Shown here piece by piece: positions 54,117 to 61,870 of a stretch of DNA of 64,000 nucleotides (the first letter of the stretch is position 1; each line of letters begins with the position of its first letter). The notes below the pieces were generated by a model. That model worked only from the letters and a program-made list of their open reading frames with translations, was not told where the DNA came from and did no database searches. The DNA is from Candidatus Sulfopaludibacter sp. SbA3 (GTDB lineage: Bacteria > Acidobacteriota > Terriglobia > Bryobacterales > Bryobacteraceae): assembly GCA_945890485.1 (NCBI GenBank), contig CAMDCN010000005.1:1-64000 (forward strand), read 5' to 3'. Both the position numbers and the translations under genes were made by a program.

Positions 54117-55709
54117 ATGAAAATTCTGGTAGCGGAACCGATTGCCGCCGCCGGCGTGGAGTTGTTGCGCGCGCAGGCTGGTTGGGACATTGTGATCTCA
54201 GATCCAAAGGGATATGCGGCGCACCTCGCCGATTGCGACGCTTTGCTCGTTCGCAGCGCGGTGAAGGTGAATAGCGATGTTCTGTCGAAGGCGCCGAAAC
54301 TTCGCGTTGTGGGCCGCGCCGGGGTTGGCGTGGATAACGTTGATCTCGATGCCGCCACGGCCGCTGGCGTGCTGGTCATGAACACCCCGGGTGGGAACGC
54401 CATTTCGGTAGCCGAGCATGCCATCGGGCTGATGCTGTCGCTGGCTCGGCAGATCCCGGCCGCGAGCGCTTCGACCAAGAGCGGCAAGTGGGAAAAGAAG
54501 AAGTTCCAGGGCAATGAGCTGCGCGGCAAGACGCTTGGCGTGCTGGGTTTGGGCGCCATCGGGCGGCACGTCGTCACCCGGGCGCAGGCGTTCGAGATGA
54601 AGTGCATCGCCTACGACCCTTTCGTGAACCCGCAGACGGCGGCCGACTTAGGGGTTGACCTTGTCTCGCTAGATAAGCTCTATGCGGACTCGGACTACAT
54701 CACGCTGCACATGGCGTTGACGCCGGAGACGCAAGGCATTCTCAACGCGTCGGCTTTCGCCAAGATGAAGCCCGGCGTTCGCATTATCAACTGCGCCCGC
54801 GGCGAACTACTGAATGGCGCGGACCTTGCCGAAGCACTCGCCAATGGTACGGTGGCAGGCGCTGGTCTGGACGTGTTTGAATCGGAGCCTCCGGCGGCCG
54901 AGGATCCATTGCTCAAGGCGGAAGGCCTTCTGGCTACCCCGCACATCGGCGGATCGACTGAAGAGGCGCAGGAGACCGTTGGCGTCCGTATCGTGGAGCA
55001 GGTGATCGAGTACCTCACGAATGGGGTCGCGCTGAACGCGGTGAACATGCCGGCGCTATCGCCGGAAATGTACAAGGCGGTTGGCCCTTATATCGAACTT
55101 GCCGAGCGGCTGGGCGGCTTTGCCGCTTACATCGCCAAGGGCAATCCGAAATCGGTTCGGCTCGTTTACTCGGGGCGGATTGCGGACTTCAACACCGTAC
55201 TGCTGCGCAACGCCGGCTTGGCGGGTGTTCTGAACCGTTCGCTGTCTTACCGGGCTAACCTGGTGAACGCCATGCCGATTGCCACGCAACGCGGTCTGAA
55301 CGTGGCAGAGACGCACGAGACGCAGCGTACGGGCCATATCGACTCGATCCGCCTGGAGCTGGAAACCGAGACCGGGATTACCGTGGTGGAGGGTGCGGTG
55401 ATTCTTAACTGCCCCCGCCTCATCATGGTGGACGGTATTCCCTGCGAGGCGAACCTCAGCGGCCACCTGCTGTATCTGAAGAACACCGACGTTCCTGGGG
55501 TGATCGGCCACGTTGGTTCTGTCCTTGGGCGGAACTCGATCAATATCGCGAACTTTTCTCTGGGCCGTACCCCGAAGCCTGCTCCGGGTCAAGCCATCCT
55601 GGCGATTGCCGTGGTTGAGGTCGATGCTCTCGTCCCGGAAAACGTCATTGCCGAACTCAAATCGAACCCCGCCGTGCTGGCTGCCCGGCCGGTGGAATTC
55701 GCGGTTTAA
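54117..55709 (+). CDS. serA: D-3-phosphoglycerate dehydrogenase, long form
   Basis: A 530-residue enzyme that starts serine synthesis by oxidising 3-phosphoglycerate. AAGGAAA precedes the ATG. The catalytic and NAD domains (residues 1-315) show GRAGVGVDNVDLDAATAAG, GVLGLGAIGRHV, NCARGELL (catalytic Arg) and TPHIGGSTEEAQ (catalytic His). An ASB domain (about 320-440) and a C-terminal ACT domain (about 455-530, DVPGVIGHVGSVLG) follow, so serine feedback is likely. It follows the aminotransferase gene. Confidence 0.96.
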   Translation: MKILVAEPIAAAGVELLRAQAGWDIVISDPKGYAAHLADCDALLVRSAVKVNSDVLSKAPKLRVVGRAGVGVDNVDLDAATAAGVLVMNTPGGNAISVAEHAIGLMLSLARQIPAASASTKSGKWEKKKFQGNELRGKTLGVLGLGAIGRHVVTRAQAFEMKCIAYDPFVNPQTAADLGVDLVSLDKLYADSDYITLHMALTPETQGILNASAFAKMKPGVRIINCARGELLNGADLAEALANGTVAGAGLDVFESEPPAAEDPLLKAEGLLATPHIGGSTEEAQETVGVRIVEQVIEYLTNGVALNAVNMPALSPEMYKAVGPYIELAERLGGFAAYIAKGNPKSVRLVYSGRIADFNTVLLRNAGLAGVLNRSLSYRANLVNAMPIATQRGLNVAETHETQRTGHIDSIRLELETETGITVVEGAVILNCPRLIMVDGIPCEANLSGHLLYLKNTDVPGVIGHVGSVLGRNSINIANFSLGRTPKPAPGQAILAIAVVEVDALVPENVIAELKSNPAVLAARPVEFAV

Positions 55710-55723
55710 CTGATTAAATTTTT

Positions 55724-55766
55724 TCCGCTGAGAACACTGTGTTACGCTAAAAGTGCTCTCAGCGGA
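55724..55766 (+). promoter_or_regulatory. Hairpin leader upstream of the RRM protein gene
   Basis: TCCGCTGAGA (55724-55733) and TCTCAGCGGA (55757-55766) pair perfectly. CACT/AGTG continues the stem after one mismatch, leaving a 13-nt loop. It is preceded by T6 and not followed by T, so it is not an ordinary terminator for serA. It may be a leader hairpin for the RRM gene. AGGAG at 55791-55795 is the ribosome-binding site. Confidence 0.55.
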
Positions 55767-55811
55767 CCTCCCCGGTTCAACATCCTTCCCAGGAGTAGTT
55801 TTTACCCTTCA

Positions 55812-56243
55812 ATGAGTTTCACCGTTTTTCTTGGCAATCTCCCGGTTTGGGTGACTGCCGATGACATCAAGTCATGGCTCACCGCAGAAAACCTTGTCGC
55901 CGATTCCATCAAAGTTATCCGTAACCCCGAAACGCAAGAATCGAAAGGATTCGCGTTTATCGAAGCGCCAAATGGCGAAGAGATGAATTCGATTATCCGT
56001 CGTTTTGACCGCGCACCGCTCGAAGAGCGTCTGTTGCGTGCCAACCCCGCTCAACCGCCGAAAGGCAAAACCCCTCTCCGGGGAGCCGCTCCTATGGCCG
56101 GCGCCGGAGCTCCGCCGCCATCCGCATCGACGACGATGATGATGGGCGATAAGTCCCGTCGCGGAGGCAAGAAGCACAAGAAGCCGACCCGCCCGTCGGG
56201 TCCGCCGAGCGCGTTCGCTGAGGAACTCGCCAAAGCCCTCTAG
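55812..56243 (+). CDS. RRM-type RNA-binding protein with basic tail
   Basis: A 143-residue protein. The RRM domain (residues 1-80) has RNP2 VFLGNLP and RNP1 KGFAFIEA. A Pro/Ala/Met linker and a basic tail (DKSRRGGKKHKKPTR) follow. Similar bacterial RRM proteins bind RNA and can be cold-induced. The tail is longer than in single-domain cyanobacterial Rbp proteins. A hairpin leader precedes the gene and a strong terminator follows. A DEAD-box helicase gene is 1.1 kb downstream. Confidence 0.9.
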   Translation: MSFTVFLGNLPVWVTADDIKSWLTAENLVADSIKVIRNPETQESKGFAFIEAPNGEEMNSIIRRFDRAPLEERLLRANPAQPPKGKTPLRGAAPMAGAGAPPPSASTTMMMGDKSRRGGKKHKKPTRPSGPPSAFAEELAKAL

Positions 56244-56271
56244 GGCCTCACTCCTCCTGGCAGATGTAAGT

Positions 56272-56317
56272 AAAGCCGCCCCCGTCCACATGGATGGGGG
56301 CGGCTTTCGGTTTTTAG
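56272..56317. terminator. Bidirectional terminator between RRM and bestrophin genes
   Basis: AAAGCCGCCCCC (56272-56283) and GGGGGCGGCTTT (56296-56307) form a 12-bp stem. TCCA/TGGA pairs inside the loop. TTTTT follows on the plus strand at 56312, with A-rich DNA on the other side (TAAA). It serves the two convergent genes. Confidence 0.9.
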
Positions 56318-57213
56318 AGGCCTTCCGGCATCACTTCCCGCTCCAGCGTTTCGAGGCCGGCTAGCGCGTAGACATTGCGATGGATGGTTTCGCAGATGTC
56401 TTCAAGCGGCAGGTCGTTGGCGTCATGCCCAAACGGCCCTTCGATCTCGACGCCAATCTCTTCAATGCCAAAGAAAACGTAGCTGATGAACGCTACGTCC
56501 AGCACGGTCAGCCAGCCGAACGAATCCACCATGGCGAACGGCAGCGTCAGGCAGTACAGGACCATCGAACGCCGCAGATGGACGGCATAAGCAAAGGGCA
56601 GCGGGGTTTTCCGGATTCGTTCGCAGCCGCCGAGGTAGTCCACCAGCAACTGGATGTTCTGGTCGAGCGCCACCATCACAATGTCGGTGATGGCCCCGCG
56701 TTGCCGGGCCATCGCCAGGCATTCGGTCATCGCCTGCGCGACGGCCACGGGCGTATGCTGCGCGTTGATCACTGCTATGCGGTCCAGCTCCGGCACGCGG
56801 TCGCTGTAGGGTCCGAGCCCATCGACGCTGCGCAGCTCATTCATCGCCGACCAAGGGAACACCGCGGTCCAGCGCACGAGGCGGTGCAATAACTCCGGCT
56901 CGTCGGCCAGATGGACGCGGGCCCCGCGGATGAGGTTGCGGGACTCATTCACGATCCCGCCCCAGAGCCGCCGCCCTTCCCAGAACCGGTCGTAGGAAGC
57001 ATTGGTGCGAAAGACAAGCAGCAAACCGAGGGCTCCACCGAGAAGTGTGTGGAGCAGCGAGGGCATACTGACGTCAGTCCAGTTCCGATCCACCCACACA
57101 ACACCGATGGCCCAGACGATGCATAACGCGACGCGCGCACCAATCTCGCGCAGGAGAGATCCGCGAATCTGGAAGAAGTGGCTGAACCAATGATGAGGGT
57201 CGTAGTGAATCAT
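56314..57213 (-). CDS. Bestrophin family anion channel
   Basis: A 299-residue membrane protein of the bestrophin/UPF0187 family. It has four helices and the family pattern SLLHTLLGGALGLLLVFRTNASYDRFWEGRRLWGGIVN (read in parts), with the FGIEEIGVEIEGPFGHD-type acidic end. It probably conducts chloride or bicarbonate; specificity is unknown. It lies alone between a terminator and the divergent helicase gene. Confidence 0.93.
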   Translation of the reverse strand: MIHYDPHHWFSHFFQIRGSLLREIGARVALCIVWAIGVVWVDRNWTDVSMPSLLHTLLGGALGLLLVFRTNASYDRFWEGRRLWGGIVNESRNLIRGARVHLADEPELLHRLVRWTAVFPWSAMNELRSVDGLGPYSDRVPELDRIAVINAQHTPVAVAQAMTECLAMARQRGAITDIVMVALDQNIQLLVDYLGGCERIRKTPLPFAYAVHLRRSMVLYCLTLPFAMVDSFGWLTVLDVAFISYVFFGIEEIGVEIEGPFGHDANDLPLEDICETIHRNVYALAGLETLEREVMPEGL

Positions 57214-57320
57214 GGCAAAATGCGCTATCCTACTTAGAGTACTGGAAGTTTGTTCTACCGCACCCGCTTGCCCTCCTGTTTGCCGGTTCGCTCGATCGGC
57301 CTTCCCACCAACACAACTGA

Positions 57321-58616
57321 ATGAATACTTTTGCTGACCTTACGTTGTCCCCTGTTTTGAAGGGCAACCTGGCCAAGCACGGATTTGTCACGCCGACACC
57401 CGTGCAGGCTCAGGCTATCCCGCCTGCTCTTGAAGGTAAGGACCTTGTCGCCACCGCCCAAACGGGCACCGGCAAGACCCTTGCTTTTGTCCTCCCCCTC
57501 CTCGAACGGATTCTGAAGAACAAGACGGCCAAGGGCGCTCAGGCGCTGATCTTGAGCCCCACCCGCGAACTCGCGGTACAGATTTCAGAGACGTTCAATA
57601 AACTGGCCCCCGGCACCGGCATCCGCGCCGCTGTTGTGGTTGGCGGCCTGAGTGAACGTCCGCAACTCGCCGACATCAAGCGCGGCGCCCAAGTGATCAT
57701 CGCCACCCCTGGCCGGCTCTCCGATTTCATCGAGCGCCGCTTGGTCAGGCTCGATTCGATCAATCTGCTCATCCTTGATGAAGCCGACCGCATGCTCGAT
57801 ATGGGCTTCTTGCCCTCCATCACCCGCATCATGGGCCTGCTCGCCCCGGTTCGCCAAACCTTGTTCTTCTCGGCAACGATTGAGAGCTCGGTGGCCCACC
57901 TCATCAACAAGTACCTTGTTACTCCGGTCCGGATCGCGATCGGCTCTACCACCAAGACGGCTGACCAGGTCGACTTGCACATGTACGAGCTCGACCAGGA
58001 TCACAAGATCGGTACGCTTGAGCACATGCTCCGCATTCACGAAGGCACCTTCATGGTGTTCGTCCGCACCAAGCACGGCGCCGATCGTTTGGCGAAGCGT
58101 TTGGAAATGGACGGCATCAGCTCCACCAGCATCCACGGCAACCGGTCCCAGGGCCAGCGCAGCCGTGCGTTGAAGGGCTTCCAGGACGGCGAGTTCCGCG
58201 TTCTGGTCTGCACCGACGTGGCCGCTCGCGGTCTTCATATCGAGGCCGTCGCGCACGTCATCAACTTTGACGTGCCGAAGGTTCCCGAGGACTTCATCCA
58301 CCGTGTCGGCCGTACGGGCCGCGCTGGATTGAAGGGTGTCGCGACCACTTTCGTGACGCGCGCCGAATGGAACGACGTCCGCCGGATCGAGCGCAACTTG
58401 AATGTGCGCCTGGAACGGCAGATGGTCAACGCTGCCGACAAGGCCGCCATTGCCGCCATCCCGGAACGGATTGCCATGGCTCCTACCCCGAAGCTCGAAT
58501 TGGTCCACAACGCTCCGGCTCGCCGGCCCTTCTCGGGCGGCGGTCGCCCGGCGGGTGGCTCGTTCGGCGCCAAGAAGACCTTCAGCTCGCGTCCGAGAAA
58601 GTTCTCGGCCCGCTAG
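57321..58616 (+). CDS. DEAD-box RNA helicase, RhlE-like
   Basis: A 431-residue helicase with Q-motif PTPVQAQAIPPAL, motif I AQTGTGKT, Ia PTRELA, II DEAD, III SAT and VI HRVGRTGRAG. All are intact. The C-terminus is a short basic Gly/Pro/Arg tail (SGGGRPAGGS, SSRPRKFSAR) typical of RhlE types. It acts in RNA remodelling in the cytoplasm. The gene is divergent from bestrophin. Confidence 0.95.
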   Translation: MNTFADLTLSPVLKGNLAKHGFVTPTPVQAQAIPPALEGKDLVATAQTGTGKTLAFVLPLLERILKNKTAKGAQALILSPTRELAVQISETFNKLAPGTGIRAAVVVGGLSERPQLADIKRGAQVIIATPGRLSDFIERRLVRLDSINLLILDEADRMLDMGFLPSITRIMGLLAPVRQTLFFSATIESSVAHLINKYLVTPVRIAIGSTTKTADQVDLHMYELDQDHKIGTLEHMLRIHEGTFMVFVRTKHGADRLAKRLEMDGISSTSIHGNRSQGQRSRALKGFQDGEFRVLVCTDVAARGLHIEAVAHVINFDVPKVPEDFIHRVGRTGRAGLKGVATTFVTRAEWNDVRRIERNLNVRLERQMVNAADKAAIAAIPERIAMAPTPKLELVHNAPARRPFSGGGRPAGGSFGAKKTFSSRPRKFSAR

Positions 58617-58623
58617 TTTTTAC

Positions 58624-59049
58624 TTAGTCCGGAATCGTGGCGACTTTCGTGGTCTGATGACCCGCAAGTCGCCACGTTCCGTTTTGCTTCACCCAAAAGT
58701 GAATCAGCATCACCTTGTCGTCGAACTTTCCGTCCTGGTTTACGCCGGTCACGTGCATCCACGAATGGGTCAAGGCCGAAGCTCCGTATAGATTTACGGT
58801 GATTTTCTTCTGCTCTAGCGTCTGGTAAAGCTGCTTGCCGGACTTAACCTTGGCAATATAAGTTGCCTTCGTGTCGACGATTCCCGTCGCATGGCCGTAG
58901 ACCAGATCGTCGGCCAGCATCTTGTCGAGCGCTGCCGCATCCTTCGCGAGAATCGCTTTTCGCCATGCCTGGTCCAGCCCCAGGATATCGGCCTTCGTTT
59001 CCGCACCCAACAGTGCTGCCAAGGCCATCGCCGCCAAGATCATTCGCAT
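58624..59049 (-). CDS. Secreted NTF2-like (SnoaL/DUF4440) protein
   Basis: A 141-residue protein with a signal peptide (MRMILAAMALAALLGA). The NTF2-like fold is suggested by DQAWRKAILAKDAAALDKMLADDLVYGH and a C-terminal HFWVKQNGTWRLAGHQTTKV strand pair. The start at 59049 was chosen because the longer frame has no signal peptide. It is convergent with the helicase gene and divergent from the CE15-type esterase gene by 32 bp. The function is unknown. Confidence 0.85.
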   Translation of the reverse strand: MRMILAAMALAALLGAETKADILGLDQAWRKAILAKDAAALDKMLADDLVYGHATGIVDTKATYIAKVKSGKQLYQTLEQKKITVNLYGASALTHSWMHVTGVNQDGKFDDKVMLIHFWVKQNGTWRLAGHQTTKVATIPD

Positions 59050-59081
59050 GCGGCGAAGTATATCAGCGATACAATCGGCCC

Positions 59082-60359
59082 GTGCATTTCCTTCCACTTT
59101 TTGTCCTCTGCCTGATTGCCGCTGACCCTCCACCAGTCCAATTCACCGCGGCAGAAGACCATCGACGCCTTCTCGCGTTGCTGAAGATCACCGAACTCCG
59201 GCGCGGCGCCGACGGCCGCAACCCGCAGGCGACCAACGCCGCAAACTACGACGAAGCGAAGGCGACGCCCTATCCGAAGCTCCCGGATCCGCTCCGTTCC
59301 AACAAGGGCAAGAAAATCTCCAAGCCGGGGCGATGGTGGAAAGATCGCCGCCCGGAGATTCTGGAACACTTCGACCGCGAGGTGTATGGACGCATGCCCA
59401 AAGTCACCCCGGCCGTTCGCTGGGAGGTGACGGCCACGATGCGGGAAACGGAAGCGGAGATCCCGGTGATCAAGAAGATTTTGCGAGGCCATGTCGATAA
59501 CTCCGCTTATCCGCAGATCAAAGTCGAAATTGAATTGACTCTCGTTACCCCTGCCGCGGAGACGCAGGTTCCGGTGGTGATTGAGTTGAGCTTCACGAAC
59601 TTCGCACGCCGCGATACGACTTGGCAGAAGCTGATTCTCGAGAGAGGCTGGGGCTACGCGATTCTCGCTCCCACCTCCATCCAGCCGGACAACGGCGCTG
59701 GGCTCACGCAGGGCATCATCGGCTTGGTCAACAAGGGCCAGCCTCGGGGCCTAGAAGATTGGGGCGCCCTTCGTGCTTGGGCCTGGGGCGCCTCGCGCGC
59801 ACTCGACTACTTCAGTACGGATGCCGCCGTCGATTCGGCTCGCGTGGCGCTCGCGGGCCACTCCCGCTATGGCAAGGCCGCCGCGGTTGCCATGGCGTAC
59901 GACCAACGCTTCTCGGTCGCGTTCCTGAGTTCTTCCGGGGCCGGAGGCGTCAAGCTCCATCGACGCTACTACGGCGAGCAGGTGGAGAATGTTGCCGCCC
60001 CGAATGAGTATCACTGGATGGCCGGCAATTACCTGAAGTACGCGGGTCCGTTGACCGCCAACGATCTGCCTGTGGACGCCCACCACCTCATCGCCCTTTG
60101 CGCTCCCCGGCCGGTCTTCATCAGTTCGGGGGACCAGGGCGATGGCTGGGTGGATGCGAAGGGGATGTTTCTGGCCGGCGCCGGCGCGGAACCCGTCTAT
60201 CGACTGCTGGGGAAACGGGGCCTCGGAACGGCCGAGTTTCCAACGCTCGAAACTTCGCTGACCAACGGCGAAATCGCCTTTCGCCAACACCGGGGCGGGC
60301 ATACGCCGGGCCCGAACTGGCCGGTGTTCCTCGACTTCGCTGGACGATACTGGAAGTAG
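59082..60359 (+). CDS. Carbohydrate esterase CE15-like (glucuronoyl esterase type), secreted
   Basis: A 425-residue protein with a signal peptide, starting at a GTG. The nucleophile elbow is AGHSRYGKAA with Ser near 261; family CE15 uses G-x-S-R-x-G-K. The DQRFSVAFLSSSGAGG and NEYHWMAGNYLKY segments and a late RQHRGGHTPGP histidine support the family. CE15 enzymes cut lignin-carbohydrate ester bonds, so a role in plant or soil polysaccharide use is likely. TACAAT at 59071-59076 may be part of its promoter. Confidence 0.88.
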   Translation: MHFLPLFVLCLIAADPPPVQFTAAEDHRRLLALLKITELRRGADGRNPQATNAANYDEAKATPYPKLPDPLRSNKGKKISKPGRWWKDRRPEILEHFDREVYGRMPKVTPAVRWEVTATMRETEAEIPVIKKILRGHVDNSAYPQIKVEIELTLVTPAAETQVPVVIELSFTNFARRDTTWQKLILERGWGYAILAPTSIQPDNGAGLTQGIIGLVNKGQPRGLEDWGALRAWAWGASRALDYFSTDAAVDSARVALAGHSRYGKAAAVAMAYDQRFSVAFLSSSGAGGVKLHRRYYGEQVENVAAPNEYHWMAGNYLKYAGPLTANDLPVDAHHLIALCAPRPVFISSGDQGDGWVDAKGMFLAGAGAEPVYRLLGKRGLGTAEFPTLETSLTNGEIAFRQHRGGHTPGPNWPVFLDFAGRYWK

Positions 60360-60363
60360 TCCA

Positions 60364-61281
60364 TTGCGCGAATCCCTCGGCCTTTCGGCCGTTCTCACTG
60401 CCATCGCCGTCTCCATCCTTTGGGGCGGCAATATCGTCTCGATCCGCGTGGGTGTGGAGAGCATCCCGCCGCTTTGGAGCGCTTTCTGGCGCATGTTGAT
60501 TGGCGTCGTATTCGTCGGCCTATGGGCCCGGCATCGCGGCGTCGGATTCTGGCCTACGCCGGCGGAATGGCGCCCGCTTTTCTGGCTCGGCGTTCTGTTC
60601 ACGGTGCAGATCGGCCTGCTGAACTCCGCCGCCGCGCTGACTTCGCCGGCCTATGGCGTCGTCATCCTTAACGCCTATGCGGTGTTTTCGAATCTGACGG
60701 GGCACTTTTTCTTCAAGCATCTCGAAGACCCGCTGACTCCGGCGCGAATCCTTGGACTTGGGCTGGCGCTTTCCGGCGTCACGATTCTCGCGGTGGGCCA
60801 GACGGCGTCCACGCTCGCGCCGAATCCGTTGCTCGGCAACGCGTTGATGATTCTGTCTTCGGCGCTGCTCGGCTTCCGCCAGGTCTATACCCGCTCACTC
60901 GTGCAAACCATCCATCCCACCCGCGCCGTCGTCTGGCAGATGGTCTGGTCGGTGCCGCTTTTCCTCGTGATTGCCTTTCTCTCCGAGCCGCCTACCCTTC
61001 GGGCGGTTACTTGGCAAGCCTTGGCGGCGATCTCCTATCAGGGCATCGTCGTGGCGGGCCTCTGCTTCATCCTCTGGGCGCAACTGCTGCAGCGGTATCC
61101 AGCCGGAGCGCTGTCGATGTATGCCTTTCTGGTTCCGATTTCCGGTATCGCTCTGAGCGCCTGGATATTCGATGAACCCATTCGGCCGACCCTGTTGGCG
61201 GGAGGGGCGCTTGTTCTGGCGGGTTTATATGTCGTCGCCAAGAAGCCAAAGGCCGACGCGTTGACCGCACGAAATTCGTAA
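60364..61281 (+). CDS. EamA/DMT family transporter
   Basis: A 305-residue inner-membrane protein with ten helices and two EamA repeats (AVSILWGGNIVSIRVGVESIPP and LSMYAFLVPISGIALSAWIFDEP, read in parts). It starts at a TTG four bases after the esterase stop, so it is probably cotranscribed with it. It could export or import a metabolite; the substrate is unknown. Confidence 0.9.
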   Translation: MRESLGLSAVLTAIAVSILWGGNIVSIRVGVESIPPLWSAFWRMLIGVVFVGLWARHRGVGFWPTPAEWRPLFWLGVLFTVQIGLLNSAAALTSPAYGVVILNAYAVFSNLTGHFFFKHLEDPLTPARILGLGLALSGVTILAVGQTASTLAPNPLLGNALMILSSALLGFRQVYTRSLVQTIHPTRAVVWQMVWSVPLFLVIAFLSEPPTLRAVTWQALAAISYQGIVVAGLCFILWAQLLQRYPAGALSMYAFLVPISGIALSAWIFDEPIRPTLLAGGALVLAGLYVVAKKPKADALTARNS

Positions 61282-61327
61282 AGGCGCGCGATTGAAATCG
61301 ACCGCGGTCTGCGCCCCTCCTTCCAGA

Positions 61328-61471
61328 ATGAAGAATCCCAACCTACGATTCCACCCCGCGGTTACCCTGTTCGGCCGCCTGCCGGCTTGGCTCTCCACGG
61401 CCATCATGGCTTTCATCGTCTTCCAGGTGATCGCCACCTTCGCCGCCATTGTTTGGATCGCCGTCCGGTAA
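61328..61471 (+). CDS. Possible small membrane peptide
   Basis: This 47-codon open frame runs from ATG to TAA and has one strong helix (AWLSTAIMAFIVFQVIATF, then AAIVWIAVR) after a short polar start. It fills the gap between the EamA and PadR genes. No clear ribosome-binding site precedes it. It may be a real small membrane protein or a chance frame in G+C-rich DNA. Confidence 0.4.
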   Translation: MKNPNLRFHPAVTLFGRLPAWLSTAIMAFIVFQVIATFAAIVWIAVR

Positions 61472-61485
61472 CTCGATATTTCTTC

Positions 61486-61514
61486 TTGACTCGCTCCCTG
61501 TTCCGGGCTATACA
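61486..61514 (+). promoter_or_regulatory. Promoter of the PadR/permease pair
   Basis: TTGACT (61486-61491) and TATACA (61509-61514) are 17 bp apart, 20 bp before the padR start. The -10 box lies in CTATACATAG, a small dyad that PadR could bind. AAAGGGAAG serves as the ribosome-binding site. Confidence 0.75.
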
Positions 61515-61534
61515 TAGTTCAGAAAGGGAAGCGA

Positions 61535-61861
61535 ATGACCCAACCTGATCTTCTCCCCGGAACCCTCTTCCTCCTCATTCTCCGCGTCCTCGACGGCGGG
61601 CCGCTCCATGGCTACGCCATCGCTAAGCGGATCAAGGAGTGCTCTCAGGAATTCCTTTCGGTCGAAGAAGGCAGCCTGTATCCGGCCCTGAACCGGATGC
61701 TGGTGAAAGGTTGGGTCACCGCGAAATGGGGTTTGTCGGAAACCAATCGCAAAGCGCGTTTTTATGAGTTGACACTCGAAGGCCGGCAGCAGTTAGACGC
61801 CGAGAGCCAGGGCTTCGATCGGATGGTCGCAGCCATTCAACTCGTCCTTAAAACCGCGTGA
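61535..61861 (+). CDS. PadR family transcriptional regulator
   Basis: A 108-residue winged-helix protein with the family pattern LLLILRVLDGGPLHGYAIAKRI, then SVEEGSLYPALNRMLVKGWV and ARFYELTLEGRQQL. In Acidobacteria, PadR genes of this type precede MacB-like permease genes, as here with a 9-bp gap. It would repress its own promoter. Confidence 0.95.
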   Translation: MTQPDLLPGTLFLLILRVLDGGPLHGYAIAKRIKECSQEFLSVEEGSLYPALNRMLVKGWVTAKWGLSETNRKARFYELTLEGRQQLDAESQGFDRMVAAIQLVLKTA

Positions 61862-61870
61862 GGAACTCCG

